Assembly (NCBI GenBank): GCA_030704615.1
Contig: CM060731.1
Span: 76,860,756 to 76,924,755 of the forward strand
Source: Takakia lepidozioides
Lineage: Eukaryota; Streptophyta; Takakiopsida; Takakiales; Takakiaceae
DNA length: 64,000 nucleotides
Reading direction: 5' to 3'
Both the position numbers and the translations under genes were made by a program. The first letter of the stretch is position 1. The number at the start of each line of letters is the position of its first letter. Below the pieces are notes generated by a model, which saw only the letters and a list, made by a program, of their open reading frames with translations, did not search any database and had not been told where the DNA came from. This document shows, one piece after another, positions 34,271 to 44,373 of this stretch.

Positions 34271-36050
34271 GTGCCTGAAATCTGGCCACACTCTATCCCT
34301 TCGCTTCTTTTTCCCCACACATATGCAGCCATCACAGCCTCCAAACTCTCGGTGGTACCCTTTGCCCATCATTTGCTCATAGGTATCCAAAGCCTCCATC
34401 TCGTGACCCTGCTGGGCATATTTTGCGATCATCACGTTCCATGATACCACATCTTGTGCAGCCATCTTATCAAACACTGCCTTTGCATCCTCGATGGACC
34501 CACATTTGGCATAAAAGTCCACGAGGGTATTGTTCAGAATCACATCTGGTACAATTCCATCTTTGGCGATGTCACCATGCACCTCTTTGCCCTTTTCTAG
34601 GGCTGCTAGGCTTGCACAAGCATTGCGAACGCATACAAAACGTGATGTGGTTGCACTTCACCCCTTCCCCCATCAATTGCTCATACGTCTCCAAGGCCTC
34701 CATCTCGCGCCCCTGCTGTGCATACCCTGCAAGCATCGTGTTCCACAACACCACATCTCGTTCAGCCATAGTGTTGAACAACCCCTTCGCATCCTCAATG
34801 CTCCCACATTTGGCATACATGTCCACCAGGGCAGAGTTCAAAATGACGATGGGTACAATTCCAGCTTTGACAATGTCACCATGGACCTCTTTGCCATTTT
34901 CCAGGGCTGCCAGGCTTGCAAACGCACACAAATGTGACGTGGTTGGGCTTCACCCCTTCGCAGATCATTTGCTCATAGGTCTCCAAAGCCTCCATCCCGC
35001 ACCTTTGCTGTGCATATCCTGCAATCATCGCACTCCACAACACCACATCTCGTTCAGCCATATTGTCGAACACTCCCTTTGCATGCTCGATGCTCCCACA
35101 TTTGGCATACATGTCCACCAGGGTATTGTTCAGGATCACATCTGGTACTAGCTCTGACAATGTCGCCATGCACCTCTTTGCCCTTTTGCAGGGCTGTCAG
35201 GCTTGCACACGCACTGCAAACGCATGTGGTTGGGCTTCACCCCTTCCCCCATCATTTGCTCATAGGTCTCCAAAGCCTCCATCCCGCACCCCTGCTGTGC
35301 ATATCCTGCGAGCATCGCACTCCACGACACCACATTTCGTTCAGCCATATTGTCGAACACTCCCTTTGCATCCTCGATGCACCCACATTTGGCATACATG
35401 TCCACCAGGGCAGTATTCAGGATGACATCTGGTAGGATTCCAGCTCTCACGATGTCGCCATGCACCTCTTTGCCTTTTCCAGGGCTGCCAGGCTTGCACA
35501 CGCACTGCAAACGCTCACAAACGTGATGTGGTTGGGCTTCACCGCTTCCCCCATCATTTGCTCATAGGTCTCCAAAGCATTCCTACCACACCCATGCTTG
35601 GTAAATCCTACCAACATTATATTCCATGTGATCAAAGATCGTTGAGGCATTATGTTGAATACTTGATGAGCATCCATGATGCTCCCGCACTTAACATACA
35701 TGTTGACAAGGGTGTTGAGGAGAAAAACATTTGGCGTGAATCCACTTTGGATAATGTGAGTGTGCACTTGCTTTCCAACTTCCAGGCCTTTCACCTTGAT
35801 GCACTTATGCAAGAGACAGACATGCGTTTCTGAATCTGCTGAAATGCCTCCTTGGTTTAAAGTCTGTAGAGCCTCTTTCAGTCTGAGAGCCTCTTTCAGT
35901 CTGCGTGCCTCACAAGGCATCTTCACATGCCTAGAAGTGCCAGAAGAGGCATTGTGGATTCCCTCTCTTGATCCTCTTCCAGAAGCTGTGGTCTTGGTTG
36001 AGGTGCCTGATTTTATCAACTGTGACGTTGCAGCTGCTGCCTTTAGTTGA
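34247..36050 (-). pseudogene. PLS-class PPR pseudogene with frameshifts in each repeat
   Basis: From about 36050 leftward the minus strand reads a leader (REGIHNASSGTSRHVKMPC), the first repeats (HTHIIQSGFTPNVFLLNTLV, MYVKCGSIMDAHQVF), then three further cycles with MYAKCGCIEDA, MYAKCGSIEHA and MYAKCGSIEDA, and a last FYAKCGSIEDA. Each cycle is in a different frame, with the breaks clustered at the ACASLAALEKGK segment (about 34620, 34920, 35190, 35470). It stops without E or DYW motifs near 34247. The recurring break site suggests small indels in a short repetitive stretch (gcacacgcactgcaaacg). Not functional as read. Confidence 0.88.
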
Positions 36051-36099
36051 CCATCTACCCATGCAGGTTTCTTTTAGCTATTGATCCTAGCTAGTGCCT

Positions 36100-37062
36100 T
36101 GTTCTATTAATGTGTTGCTGCAGTTGCTGTTTCCAGTTGACCATCTACCCATTTGTAGCCGCTGTGCTATTGAAGAAGGTGCCCCCTTTCCCCATTTCCC
36201 AGAGGACCCAGGCTTGCACACGCTTTTGCAAACACAAACACCCATGCGTGGTAAATCCTTCCAGCATTGTATTCCATGAGATCAAAGATCGTTGAGGCAT
36301 TCTGTTGAAAACTCGGTGAGCATTCATGATGCTCCCGCACTTAACATACAGGATGACAAGGGTGTTGAGGAGAAAAACGGTTGGCGTGAGTCCAATTTGG
36401 ATCATAATATGAGTGTGCACCTGCTTTCTAGCTTCCAGACCTTTCCTCTTGATGCACTTAAGCAAGAGACAGACATACTTATCTAAATCTGCTGAAATTC
36501 CTCATTGGTTTAAAGTTTGTAGAGCCTCATTCAGTCTGCCTGCCTCACAAAGCATCTTGACATGCCCAGAAGTGCCGGAACAGGCATTGTGGACTCCCTC
36601 TCTTGATCCTCTTCTAGAAGTTGTGGTTATGGTTGAGGTGCCTGATTTGATCATTTGTGCCGCGGCTTCCAATTGACCATCTACCCATGCAGGTTTCTTG
36701 TAGCTATCCTTCCACAGGGAATCATAGGTGATCTGGAGCTTGAAATCCGGCCCGCTTCGATGAATCTCAACCCACTCCCTGCTCCTTCATTCCAGAGCTT
36801 CTCCTAGTTTCTCTTATCTGTTTTCAATACTTTCCTGTTGCCACATAGGCAGTAACATGTCAAAATCACTTCAAAACCCCCGGTACCATAGATCCACCAA
36901 GAGCTAACTTGCAAAATTCAACATGAAAATTAGGGACAACTCTGATAACAGGGAAAACAGGCTGAAATGTATTGAAGAAGGTGCCTCCATTACCGCTGCC
37001 TGGTTCTATCAACCGAGTCTGATGGGAGGGAAAACAGGCTGAAATAGGTCAAAGAAGAAGGT
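36100..37062 (-). pseudogene. Second PPR 5'-end cassette, truncated by the inversion
   Basis: The minus strand reads a leader near 36650-36490 (REGVHNACSGTSGHVKMLCE, RLNEALQTLN), first repeat (CIKRKGLEARKQVHTHIM, LNTLVILYVKCGSIMNAHRV) and a break at about 36230. Upstream non-coding flank 36660-36990 matches the other cassettes, and a further short partial copy (ggaaaacaggctgaaat) runs up to the inversion breakpoint at about 37066. Confidence 0.75.
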
Positions 37063-38307
37063 GCCCTCACCAGAATTCCATAATGGGTCATACAAGAAAG
37101 CAAATCTGGTTTAGCTTGTAAGCTGAACAAATCACTTTACGGGCTCAAGCAATCATCACGGGCATGGTACCAAAGATTTGACACCTATTTGATGACAATA
37201 GGGTTTGATCGAAGCGTAGCTGATTCGAACATCTACGCGCAGCGGAAGAACACGAGTTACCTTATTCTGGCATTATATATTGATGATACTATATTGGCTA
37301 GCAATGATGTGAATTTCTTGCAAGAGATCAAGAAGCTCCTCGAATCTGAATTTGAAATGATGGATATGGGGGAGATCCACTACTGCCTCGGGATGCAGAT
37401 TTCAAGAAACAGGAGAGAAGGATGGATCAGATTGTTGCAAGAAAGGTATTTGCTTGGAGTGCTGCAAAGATTCAAAATGGAAAATTGTAAGCCAATTAGC
37501 ACCCCAATGGAGACCAGGGAGAAGCTAACAAAGTCAGATTGCCCAGAAACTGAATATCGAAAAGCTTTGATGCAAGAAGTGCCTTATTCACAAGCAGTCG
37601 GTTGTTTGATGCATGCTGTTGTCAACACCCGACTTGATTGCTCATTTGTAGTGGGTAGTCTCGCTCAATTCCTATCGAACCCCGGAGAGCCTCATTGGCA
37701 GGCAGCAAAGAGGGTGATGAGTTACATAAAAGGCACTTTTCACATTGGAATTCAGTATTGTAAATCGGACACAAGAGCAACCCTAATAGGTTTTTTAGAC
37801 GCGGATTGGGCTGGAGACATAGACACTCGACGTTCAACATCGGGTTTTTGCTTCAAGCTAGCAGGTGATGCAGTAAGCTGGTCAAAAGCAAAAAGCAGAG
37901 GTCCGTGGCTTTGTCAAGTACTGAATCCGAATACATGGCTTTATCAAAGGCTGCAGCAGAGGCAATGTGGCTCAGGAGTCTGATAATGGACTTGGGATTT
38001 GTTCAGAAGAAGGCTACTATAATTTATGCAGATAATCAAAGTGCAATAGCGCTATCTGAAAATCCTAAGTTTCATGCTCGTAGTAAGCATATTGACATCC
38101 AGTATCAATACAGACGAGAAAAGGTCCAGTCGAAGGAAGTGACATTGGAGTACCTTCCAACATCTGAAATGATTGTTGATTTCTTGACGAAGAGCATTCC
38201 GAAGGAGAAACACTTTCTTTGTGCGAGAGGGGCTGGATTGAAGTGGAACAAGAGGCCAAAGCAAGATTCAGACAAGATGGAAGACACTACGTATATACTG
38301 CCAGAGT

Positions 38308-38318
38308 ATTAGTGGGAG
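38308..38318 (+). promoter_or_regulatory. Copia polypurine tract
   Basis: The purine-rich run attagtgggag immediately precedes the 3' LTR, where the plus-strand primer is expected. Confidence 0.6.
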
Positions 38319-38628
38319 TGAAGGAATACATCTATAATTCTCTATCAGTGTATAGTGTAGGATGTACTAGATTATAGATTAAGGTTGTGCAGTTACATCC
38401 AAGTCTTACATCTGAAGTGGTTAGGTGGTTGAAGTCACCAAGGAGTGTGGAATGGTACAGAGCTCAACAGTTGAGTAGATGTAGAACCACCACACTCAGC
38501 CGAGACACAGAGAGTGCAGATCTCTCTTGTGAACACTTTCTCTCTTGATGTAAGATCTATTTAATCTAGTTCTATGTTTTACACGATTATGTGTGTGATT
38601 GACTTTGGATATAATAGGTGTTTTCACA
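38319..38628 (+). repeat. Copia 3' LTR (310 bp)
   Basis: Starts tgaaggaata and ends ggtgttttcaca. Homologous to 25250-25567 in reverse complement. The flank at 38629-38633 is ctatg, the same 5 bp that precede the 5' LTR on its own strand. Confidence 0.94.
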
Positions 38629-38771
38629 CTATGTACGGTGTGTCAAAATCCTCGGGGCAGCAAAAGATTCTCACGAATTCACTAGACGAAGAGAAAAATT
38701 GTGGCATCGAAAGAAGAAATTCAAACTTGTAAGAATTATTCTCCGAAGCAATTAGCCCGTAAGAGACTCAC

Positions 38772-39640
38772 AAAAGGTCTTTTGTGGAATAGGACGGTGT
38801 AATCGCTTCCTACTGCGGCGTAGAAGAAGGTATACAGCGAGAGCGACAACTATTGCTGTCAAAGCCACAGCCCCCACTACAACGCCTGTTATTCCTTTTG
38901 TGGATAGGCCGTCAGAAGTGGCCACATCTGTACAAAAATGTCAAGAGTTAAGAAGTGTTCAAGTACTGAAGTAGTGCTCTGGATCTCAATGTACAATGAG
39001 GTGGTGTGTGTATGCTGACGATTCCTAAGGTATATGTGGAGACTTTAGACAAGGAAGGCATGTGCATACCTTCTTGGTAGAAATTAAGCAGCTCGTAAGG
39101 CCCGATAACAGAATGAAATGAAATGAAATGGTGCTTTATAACGTCCGCGGAAAGCTCATAGAGAGACAGACCAGGTGGTCCCGGCTGATAGTCCCCAATT
39201 GGCAAATGCATCAAACATGCTCTGGTACTCGGTTGGATCAAACGTAAGGTTCGAAGGGAACAACAAAAGACTTGTAACCAGCCTGGATCCTGGAAGCCAC
39301 TCGGGCGCACCCTTTAATTGCACTTGGGAAGCCGTAAGATTCAGCACACTCGTGACAAGTGTTATATACTCATCTTTAAAGCGATCAAAGAAGGTGAAGC
39401 TGGGGCTCTTGAGTCGAATTGTGACTCTGATGGGTTGTGTGCATCGACAACCGCCACCTGATTGTTGGGGTGCTAATATGCTTGGAGAAGGACACGGTTT
39501 GCAGTTTGTCGTTGAAGTAGGGCTGTCGTCTTTAGAATCCTCCGCTAGTAAGACATCTTCATCCATTGGAAGAGTACACGTTCCCATGTCCACAGTCGCA
39601 TTCAGTATGTTGCAAGGTGCTGGGTTGCCACTCAACCTAA
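38772..39640 (-). pseudogene. LRR-VIII receptor-like kinase, juxtamembrane ectodomain and TM exons (detached from kinase)
   Basis: Minus-strand exons: about 39635-39170 after a ttttag acceptor (LSGNPAPCNI, CRCTQPIRVTIRLKSPSFTF, ASQVQLKGAPEWLPGSRLV, LSAGTTWS); a small exon near 39115-39070 (GPYELLNFYQEG, then gtatgc); and 38927-38772 (VATSDGLSTKG, TM segment GVVVGAVALTAIVVALAVYL, basic RRSRKR stop-transfer, IPQKTF, then gtgagt). This is the membrane-proximal part of an At1g06840-type receptor kinase. The next 140 bp is intron up to the Copia 3' LTR flank. The kinase exons continue at 25.8-28.4 kb on the other strand. No leucine-rich repeats were found to the right of 39640, so the N-terminal part is missing or displaced too. 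Confidence 0.87.
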
Positions 39641-39676
39641 AACCAACCTTATCATACTAGAGAAATGGCCGTGATA

Positions 39677-39756
39677 GGCCGATTCTGCCCTGTGCGCGGC
39701 CTTTGGGCAAGCCCGTCAGGGCGAGCCCTATGGCCACGCACAGGGCAGAGTCGGCC
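39677..39756. repeat. GC-rich hairpin with 20-bp arms
   Basis: ggccgattctgccctgtgcg at 39677-39696 pairs with 39737-39756 with one mismatch. A related ggtggccgattcggc motif is repeated directly near 39996 and 40020. It lies just beyond the last recognisable receptor-kinase exon. Confidence 0.8.
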
Positions 39757-40254
39757 AAACACGGCCCGTTCATTGGCGTTAAAGGCAGGTGTGGCATATT
39801 CTCGCCGCCACCTGGTGCAATATGATTGGGGGTCAATTATCCCATATCGATTGCCCAGATTCAAGGCCCTGAGAGGATATAAACGGGACGAGCCACAAGG
39901 GAAGGTGGACGGTATGATGGCTACTGACTGATGACATGGCCCTGGTGGTTGCTCTGCCATCCTCCATGCATAATCGGCCATACCTGCCGCTTCTGGGTGG
40001 CCGATTCGGCAGGAGACCCTGGGTGGCCGATTCGGCCTGACAATGGGGGCTGCTATTTCATGAGCGGCATGAGCATGAGCGGGAAAAAAAAAAGCATGAC
40101 CGGGCCATTGTCTGTCCACGGAAATAGGGTTAGGAGGCACGGAAATAGGGTCATGTGGACTCGTCATAGCAATGAAATGCAACATTTTATTGCAAATTTT
40201 GTGGCAAGCCACGTCTATACAAGTGTGTCCTAACTGTCATAGCAGGAATGGGAA

Positions 40255-41891
40255 CTACTCTCCTACACCTTCCGAGGAACTTGGCCCTCCTTCTTCCTCA
40301 TCCCCCTCATCCCCCCCATCCTCCGAGCCCTGTGATGCATCGGTTGCAGTATGCCTCTCAAAAATGTCGTCCTCTCCTTGGGGGACTGTCCACCTCACCT
40401 CCTGGGAATCTTCTGCCGCTTCTCCCCCACTTTCCTCAGCAGAATCCAAGACAAATCTACGAGCCCGACGGGCTCTAATAGCTGCTGCCTCCTCCCTCAT
40501 CTTCATTTTCTTGAGGCTTGCCTCGTCTAAAATCTGCTGTACACGACTAGGTTCGGAACACCTCCTAATGGACACCGAAGCAAGCCGGGCAGCATAAGTA
40601 GGAAGGATGTAGTCCCTTTCTGGACTAGGCATGAAATCCCCCCTGGCAAAAAAAGGCATGTTCCTCTTGCCCATGAATTCCGGTGTAGACGTCCCTCCTG
40701 CCGTACTTGGCATCCTACAGTAAGAACAAATCCACTTCAAGAATGTCAATACCAGCAGAAGCAGAAGGGTTCTCAATGAAATAAGAGAGCGAAGGGAGGT
40801 GCCTCACGAAATCTGGAGGCAACTTACAATGCGACCACTCACTCGTACACCGGGGGCTCCTCGGCCTCGATCCCAACTTGTTCCTCCCCCTGCTCCTTCG
40901 GATTTTTCCTCATCCTCCGAGGATGCCTCTTCCTCTTTTGGCAGACGTTCAGCCGCTGCAAGTTCCGAGTTGTGGAGGGCAATATCTGGCTCGAAGGCGA
41001 ACACATGCCTGTCGGACAACGTCCCTGCCCACATTGAAGCACCTGAGGAACACAGCGGGTGGTTAATAGCTTGCGGCATGCAATTGCAATCGGGCCAGGG
41101 ACAAACTGAGCACGTGAAGGCTTACCCGTGCCGCATGTGAGGTCTAGAATCCGCCCTTGGACATCCGAGCACGTCTCCATGAGGGTTTGGATGAAAGCAG
41201 GGCTCCGGGTCCGGCTGTACCGCCACGGTTTGCCTGTCTTTGTGTCCTTCGGCATACTGGAGTGGGGCACATAGTTGTAGAGGACATCGTAGGTAACAGG
41301 GTCCACAGCGGCATCAACAAGACGACCGTCGTTGCGGAATTTGAACGTAGACCCTCTCTTCACAAAGCAATATGCCTCAAACACCAATGTCTGCACATCC
41401 AACAAAAGAGGGATCAACTCCGGGATCTAGTTTAGATACACCACAATATGAGGTGAATGCAATAGATTGATAACTTACACTTTGGCCCTCTGTTCGCAAC
41501 CCCTGTGTATTGATGCAGAACCATTTTTTGAGGAGGACCGGGGTGACACTTTTCGGTGTCCATCTTGCCACCGCATTCTTTGTGGTCTTCCCTCTTGTGG
41601 CAAGGACAACCACACATCCACCATCATCCACGAGTCAAGGAACAAGCCAAACGAGGCCTCTTGACTGGTGTGGGGCCCACCGTTACAGAACGCCCGGTTG
41701 CTCTTTTCGTATGAGTCGCGTGCAGGTCTGTCTTGGCCGAGCTGCTGCCGATGTTGCCAGCGCCAACACTTCCACCATCTTGCCGGCGTTGCATGCCTTG
41801 CCGTGGTTTGGCGGTGACATCGCTCCCCGAATCGAGGGGAATTTTCCTCTATTGGTTCTCTACTCTCTACTCCTAAGCCAACAATAAACAT
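40255..41891 (-). CDS. Unrecognised multi-exon gene or transposon ORF with a methyltransferase-like motif
   Basis: Minus-strand segments in order: 41650-41400 (DDGGCVVVLATRGKTTKNAV); 41417-41060 (TLVFEAYCFVKRGSTFKFRN, DPVTYDVLYNYVPHSSMPKD, RSPAFIQTLMET, then ILDLTCGTG followed by IAIACRKL); about 41010-40804 (HVFAFEPDIALHNSELAAAE and an acidic EEASSEDEEKSEG run); and about 40715-40255 (ARLASVSIRRCSEP, KKMKMREEAAAIRARRARRF, acidic tail). The DLTCGTG plus IACR spacing resembles motif I of SAM-dependent methyltransferases, but I see no catalytic motif that fixes the substrate. Exon boundaries are provisional, and a repetitive, TE-associated origin is possible. Confidence 0.45.
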
Positions 41892-42799
41892 TGTAAATGC
41901 CCTCCACTATGAAGTCTATCTATACAGAGTATACTTACATAAATATATACATGAAAAAGATTTTGTGATTGAGACTTCTGAAAGCACAAGAACTGGGGGT
42001 GGAGCTCCCCCCCCACGCGTCAGTGTTCTTAGCTAAGTCTGTAGCCATGATTTATTCTTTAGGGTTCCGCTACATTTGTAATTTTCTTGTACTCTTTTCT
42101 GTTATCTTTAGCGCCTCCGCTATTCTAACCTCAGCTAACGTGCTGCCGGCGTGCACTTCTGCTCCTTTTGCTCCCACCCCAAGTCCTTCTTGCACCACGC
42201 CATGGCCTCAGCCTCCTTCCTCCTTCCTTTACCACTATCCTACCCAGCTGCCTGACACTGCACTTCCATCAACCTCCGTATTGCATTATTCGGCTTTAGA
42301 TCTAGCTCATTACATTGCTAACAAGCCCCCCCCCCATGCAGGTCACTATAAGGCTCTACATTCTTGCTTCTATGCCTCCGCCTTCCCTCTGTACTGGTGG
42401 CAAACAACTTTACAGCTTTGATAAAGGAAACGATAGCACCAAGCCTCCCAGTGACCTCTCCTGCTTGGCGCAGTTCTACACGCCGCACTACCAGCGCCTT
42501 ACATCTCTATGGGCGTGGTAGCCACAGGCAGACTCATCAGCACTCCGAGCTTTGGCCTCTCCCCGCTATAAGCCTTTTTTGTATGAAAAGCAGGTACCAG
42601 GCCTCGACCTGGAGAACGTGAGTATCAGACTTCCCAGCTGCCATCCCCACTCAACGCAATTTTGCGCACAATACCTTCAGCGATTTACATCTCTCTCGCT
42701 GTTACGAATGCAACAATAGTTACCAGCACACCGAGCTAATCCCCCTGTCATCAAGATACCATACTGGTGTCTGTATTTAGCCAGAATCGACACCAACAA
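41892..42799. other. No supported gene
   Basis: A proline-rich plus-strand frame (41969-42421) opens at a TTG codon and has no recognisable domain. Its in-frame ATG (MIYSLGF) would lead into a hydrophobic stretch, but no partner exon was found. Poly-C runs occur at about 42009 and 42328. Confidence 0.45.
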
Positions 42800-43154
42800 T
42801 GACAAGCCAACATATGGTGAAGAGACATTTCTACTATTCTTGCAAATGAAACGAGAAGGCGTGGATCCAAACAAAGTCACTGTCATGAGCATCTTGAGCA
42901 GATGTACCAACCCAGAAGCTCTTGAACAGGGCAGGTGGCTACTTTCTGAAATCATCAAAGACGGATTTGAGGTAAATGTCCGAATGGGGACTGCTCTTGT
43001 CAGACTGAACTGTAGGTGCGGGAGTGTGGCAGCTGCGCGACGAGTCTTCTTGAAGATGCCCGAACACAATGTGATCTTGAGGACTGTGATGATTGCAGGG
43101 TCTACTGGGCACGGTCATTATGAGGAGTCTTTTAAGCTGTCTCCAGAAATGTAA
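42800..43154 (+). pseudogene. Diverged PPR fragment, about two PLS motifs
   Basis: Plus strand reads LQMKREGVDPNKVTVMSILS, ALEQGRWLLSEIIKDGFEVN, then LNCRCGSVAAARRVFLKMPE and a final MIAGSTGHGHYEES before a stop at 43152-43154. There is no ATG upstream, no full array and no E/DYW. Its consensus differs from the MYAKCG family elsewhere in the window, so it is an older, unrelated PPR relic. Confidence 0.7.
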
Positions 43155-43159
43155 AGGGA

Positions 43160-43848
43160 ATGTGTTAGACCATACAAGGTTGTCTTCCATCTTAACTAAC
43201 TAAGGAACAAACTTCAGTCTCGTCAAACTGTCAAGGACGAGAACATGACTGAACACAAACAAGAGATCAGACTAGAGGTACAAGACTAGACAAGAAGTCA
43301 AGGTTGGCGTGGCCGAATGCATGATGAGTAAAATAGGAATCAAGACGATCTTTATAACAATGAACAAGAGTATAAGATATTGGAACACGACTTGAATACT
43401 GGAATGCTGAAAACTGGACTGGAGTACTAGATACTGGAAACTGGCTTAAAGTACTGGACTGGAGTACTGGGAACTGGAAATAAGAGTAGCTTGAACTGGT
43501 GCTAGCGAGACTGAAGAGTGTCCAGTCTCACCTCCTATATATACTGACTACTAGGAGGTTCCCTAAGAGGCTTCCCCAAAAGAGGTATCTTGATGGAGAA
43601 GTTTTCAAGGTTAAACAAAGGTTTCTTGAAGGAGAAGTTTCCTTAAACAAATGAGGTATCTTGATGGAGAAGTTTCCTGGGCAGTTTCCCAAGTTACTCT
43701 CGGTAATTTGATAAACTCCCAGTAAGTTGGTAACTAATGGTAAATCATGGTAGATCATGATAGATCACGGTAACTTTTGGTAACATGGTAACTTAGTATC
43801 TTCTGGTATTTACTCTTGATAAGTTCCTATGGGCTATGTCCGTGACAC
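43160..43848 (-). repeat. Possible solo LTR
   Basis: On the minus strand it starts tgtcacggacatagccc and ends ggtctaaca (TG..CA). It has a TATA-like tatatata near 43540 in the same orientation and contains internal short repeats (actgg-rich 43390-43500; ggtaac/ggtaga units 43690-43800). No matching target-site duplication was found, and no internal element remains, so this is tentative. Confidence 0.4.
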
Positions 43849-44373
43849 GAGCGATAGTTGTTCTAATGCTCACTCATGTGCATGGCCGGGGATTGTTCCC
43901 AATCAATGGCAGCACCTCCGAAGCCCCCTCTTCGGCCTCAATGAGTTCGACCGATCTGACATAAACTGGAAACATATTACGACAACAGCAAAATCTAGAC
44001 TCCTCTTCAACATATAGTTTTTTTTATAGTAGCAAAGCCTCGCAAGAACCTTCTTCACCTTCCTAATATCCACCCCTCCATGTTCTAAGGTTTTCCATTG
44101 ACCTATAGGTTCTAGGGTCTTCCATTGAGCTATATGTTTTCTCCGGCTCTTCTCGGATTTTGTCTCTACAGGCTGTCTTCTCGTGCTTTCTGTCGCATGG
44201 GTCTTAGTCTCATGGCTCCTATTCCATTGGTATCTCCTACACAGTCACCGTGTGTTTAGGCCTCATGGGAGCCTACGGGCATGTAAGGGTTTAATCGTTT
44301 CCCTTCAATAATCTTCAATAAAATTCCCATGGCCTTTGTTCCAGATTTGCCATAGGGTGCAGAGCATAGCGCT

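Larger units (their letters stand above)
22036..37066. other. Inverted segment of about 15.0 kb
   Basis: Both ends fall inside one Copia reverse-transcriptase region. The left end is the truncated RT of the minus-strand 5' half, the right end the start of the plus-strand 3' half. Both breakpoints carry a similar 8-mer (tccccaga read on minus at 22040-22033; tcaccaga at 37067-37074). Matching ctatg flanks outside the two LTRs, and a receptor-kinase gene split between 25.8-28.4 kb (plus) and 38.8-39.6 kb (minus), support the same event. Breakpoints are accurate to about 10 bp. Confidence 0.88.
37066..38628 (+). mobile_element. Copia retrotransposon, 3' half (partial RT-RNase H-LTR)
   Basis: Begins in RT just before KLNKSLYGLKQ, continues through FDTYLMTIGFDRSVADSNIY, the catalytic LYIDD box near 37285, GEIHYCLGMQISR, VGCLMHAVVNTRLDCS and the RNase H start DADWAGDIDTRRSTSGF. 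A frameshift near 37895 moves to VALSSTESEYMALSKAAAEA, ADNQSAIALSENPKFH and HIDIQY. It ends in the 3' LTR. It starts where the 5' half at 22035 stops, in opposite orientation. Confidence 0.95.

Noticed and set aside
22035-38628. Two independent truncated Copia insertions
   Set aside because: Identical 5-bp flanks outside the two LTRs, RT pieces that abut within codons, and a host gene split the same way are very unlikely for independent insertions.
43160-43848. Confident solo-LTR call
   Set aside because: TG..CA ends and a TATA-like site are present, but the flanking 5 bp differ (gaatg versus cgagc), so it is kept only as tentative.
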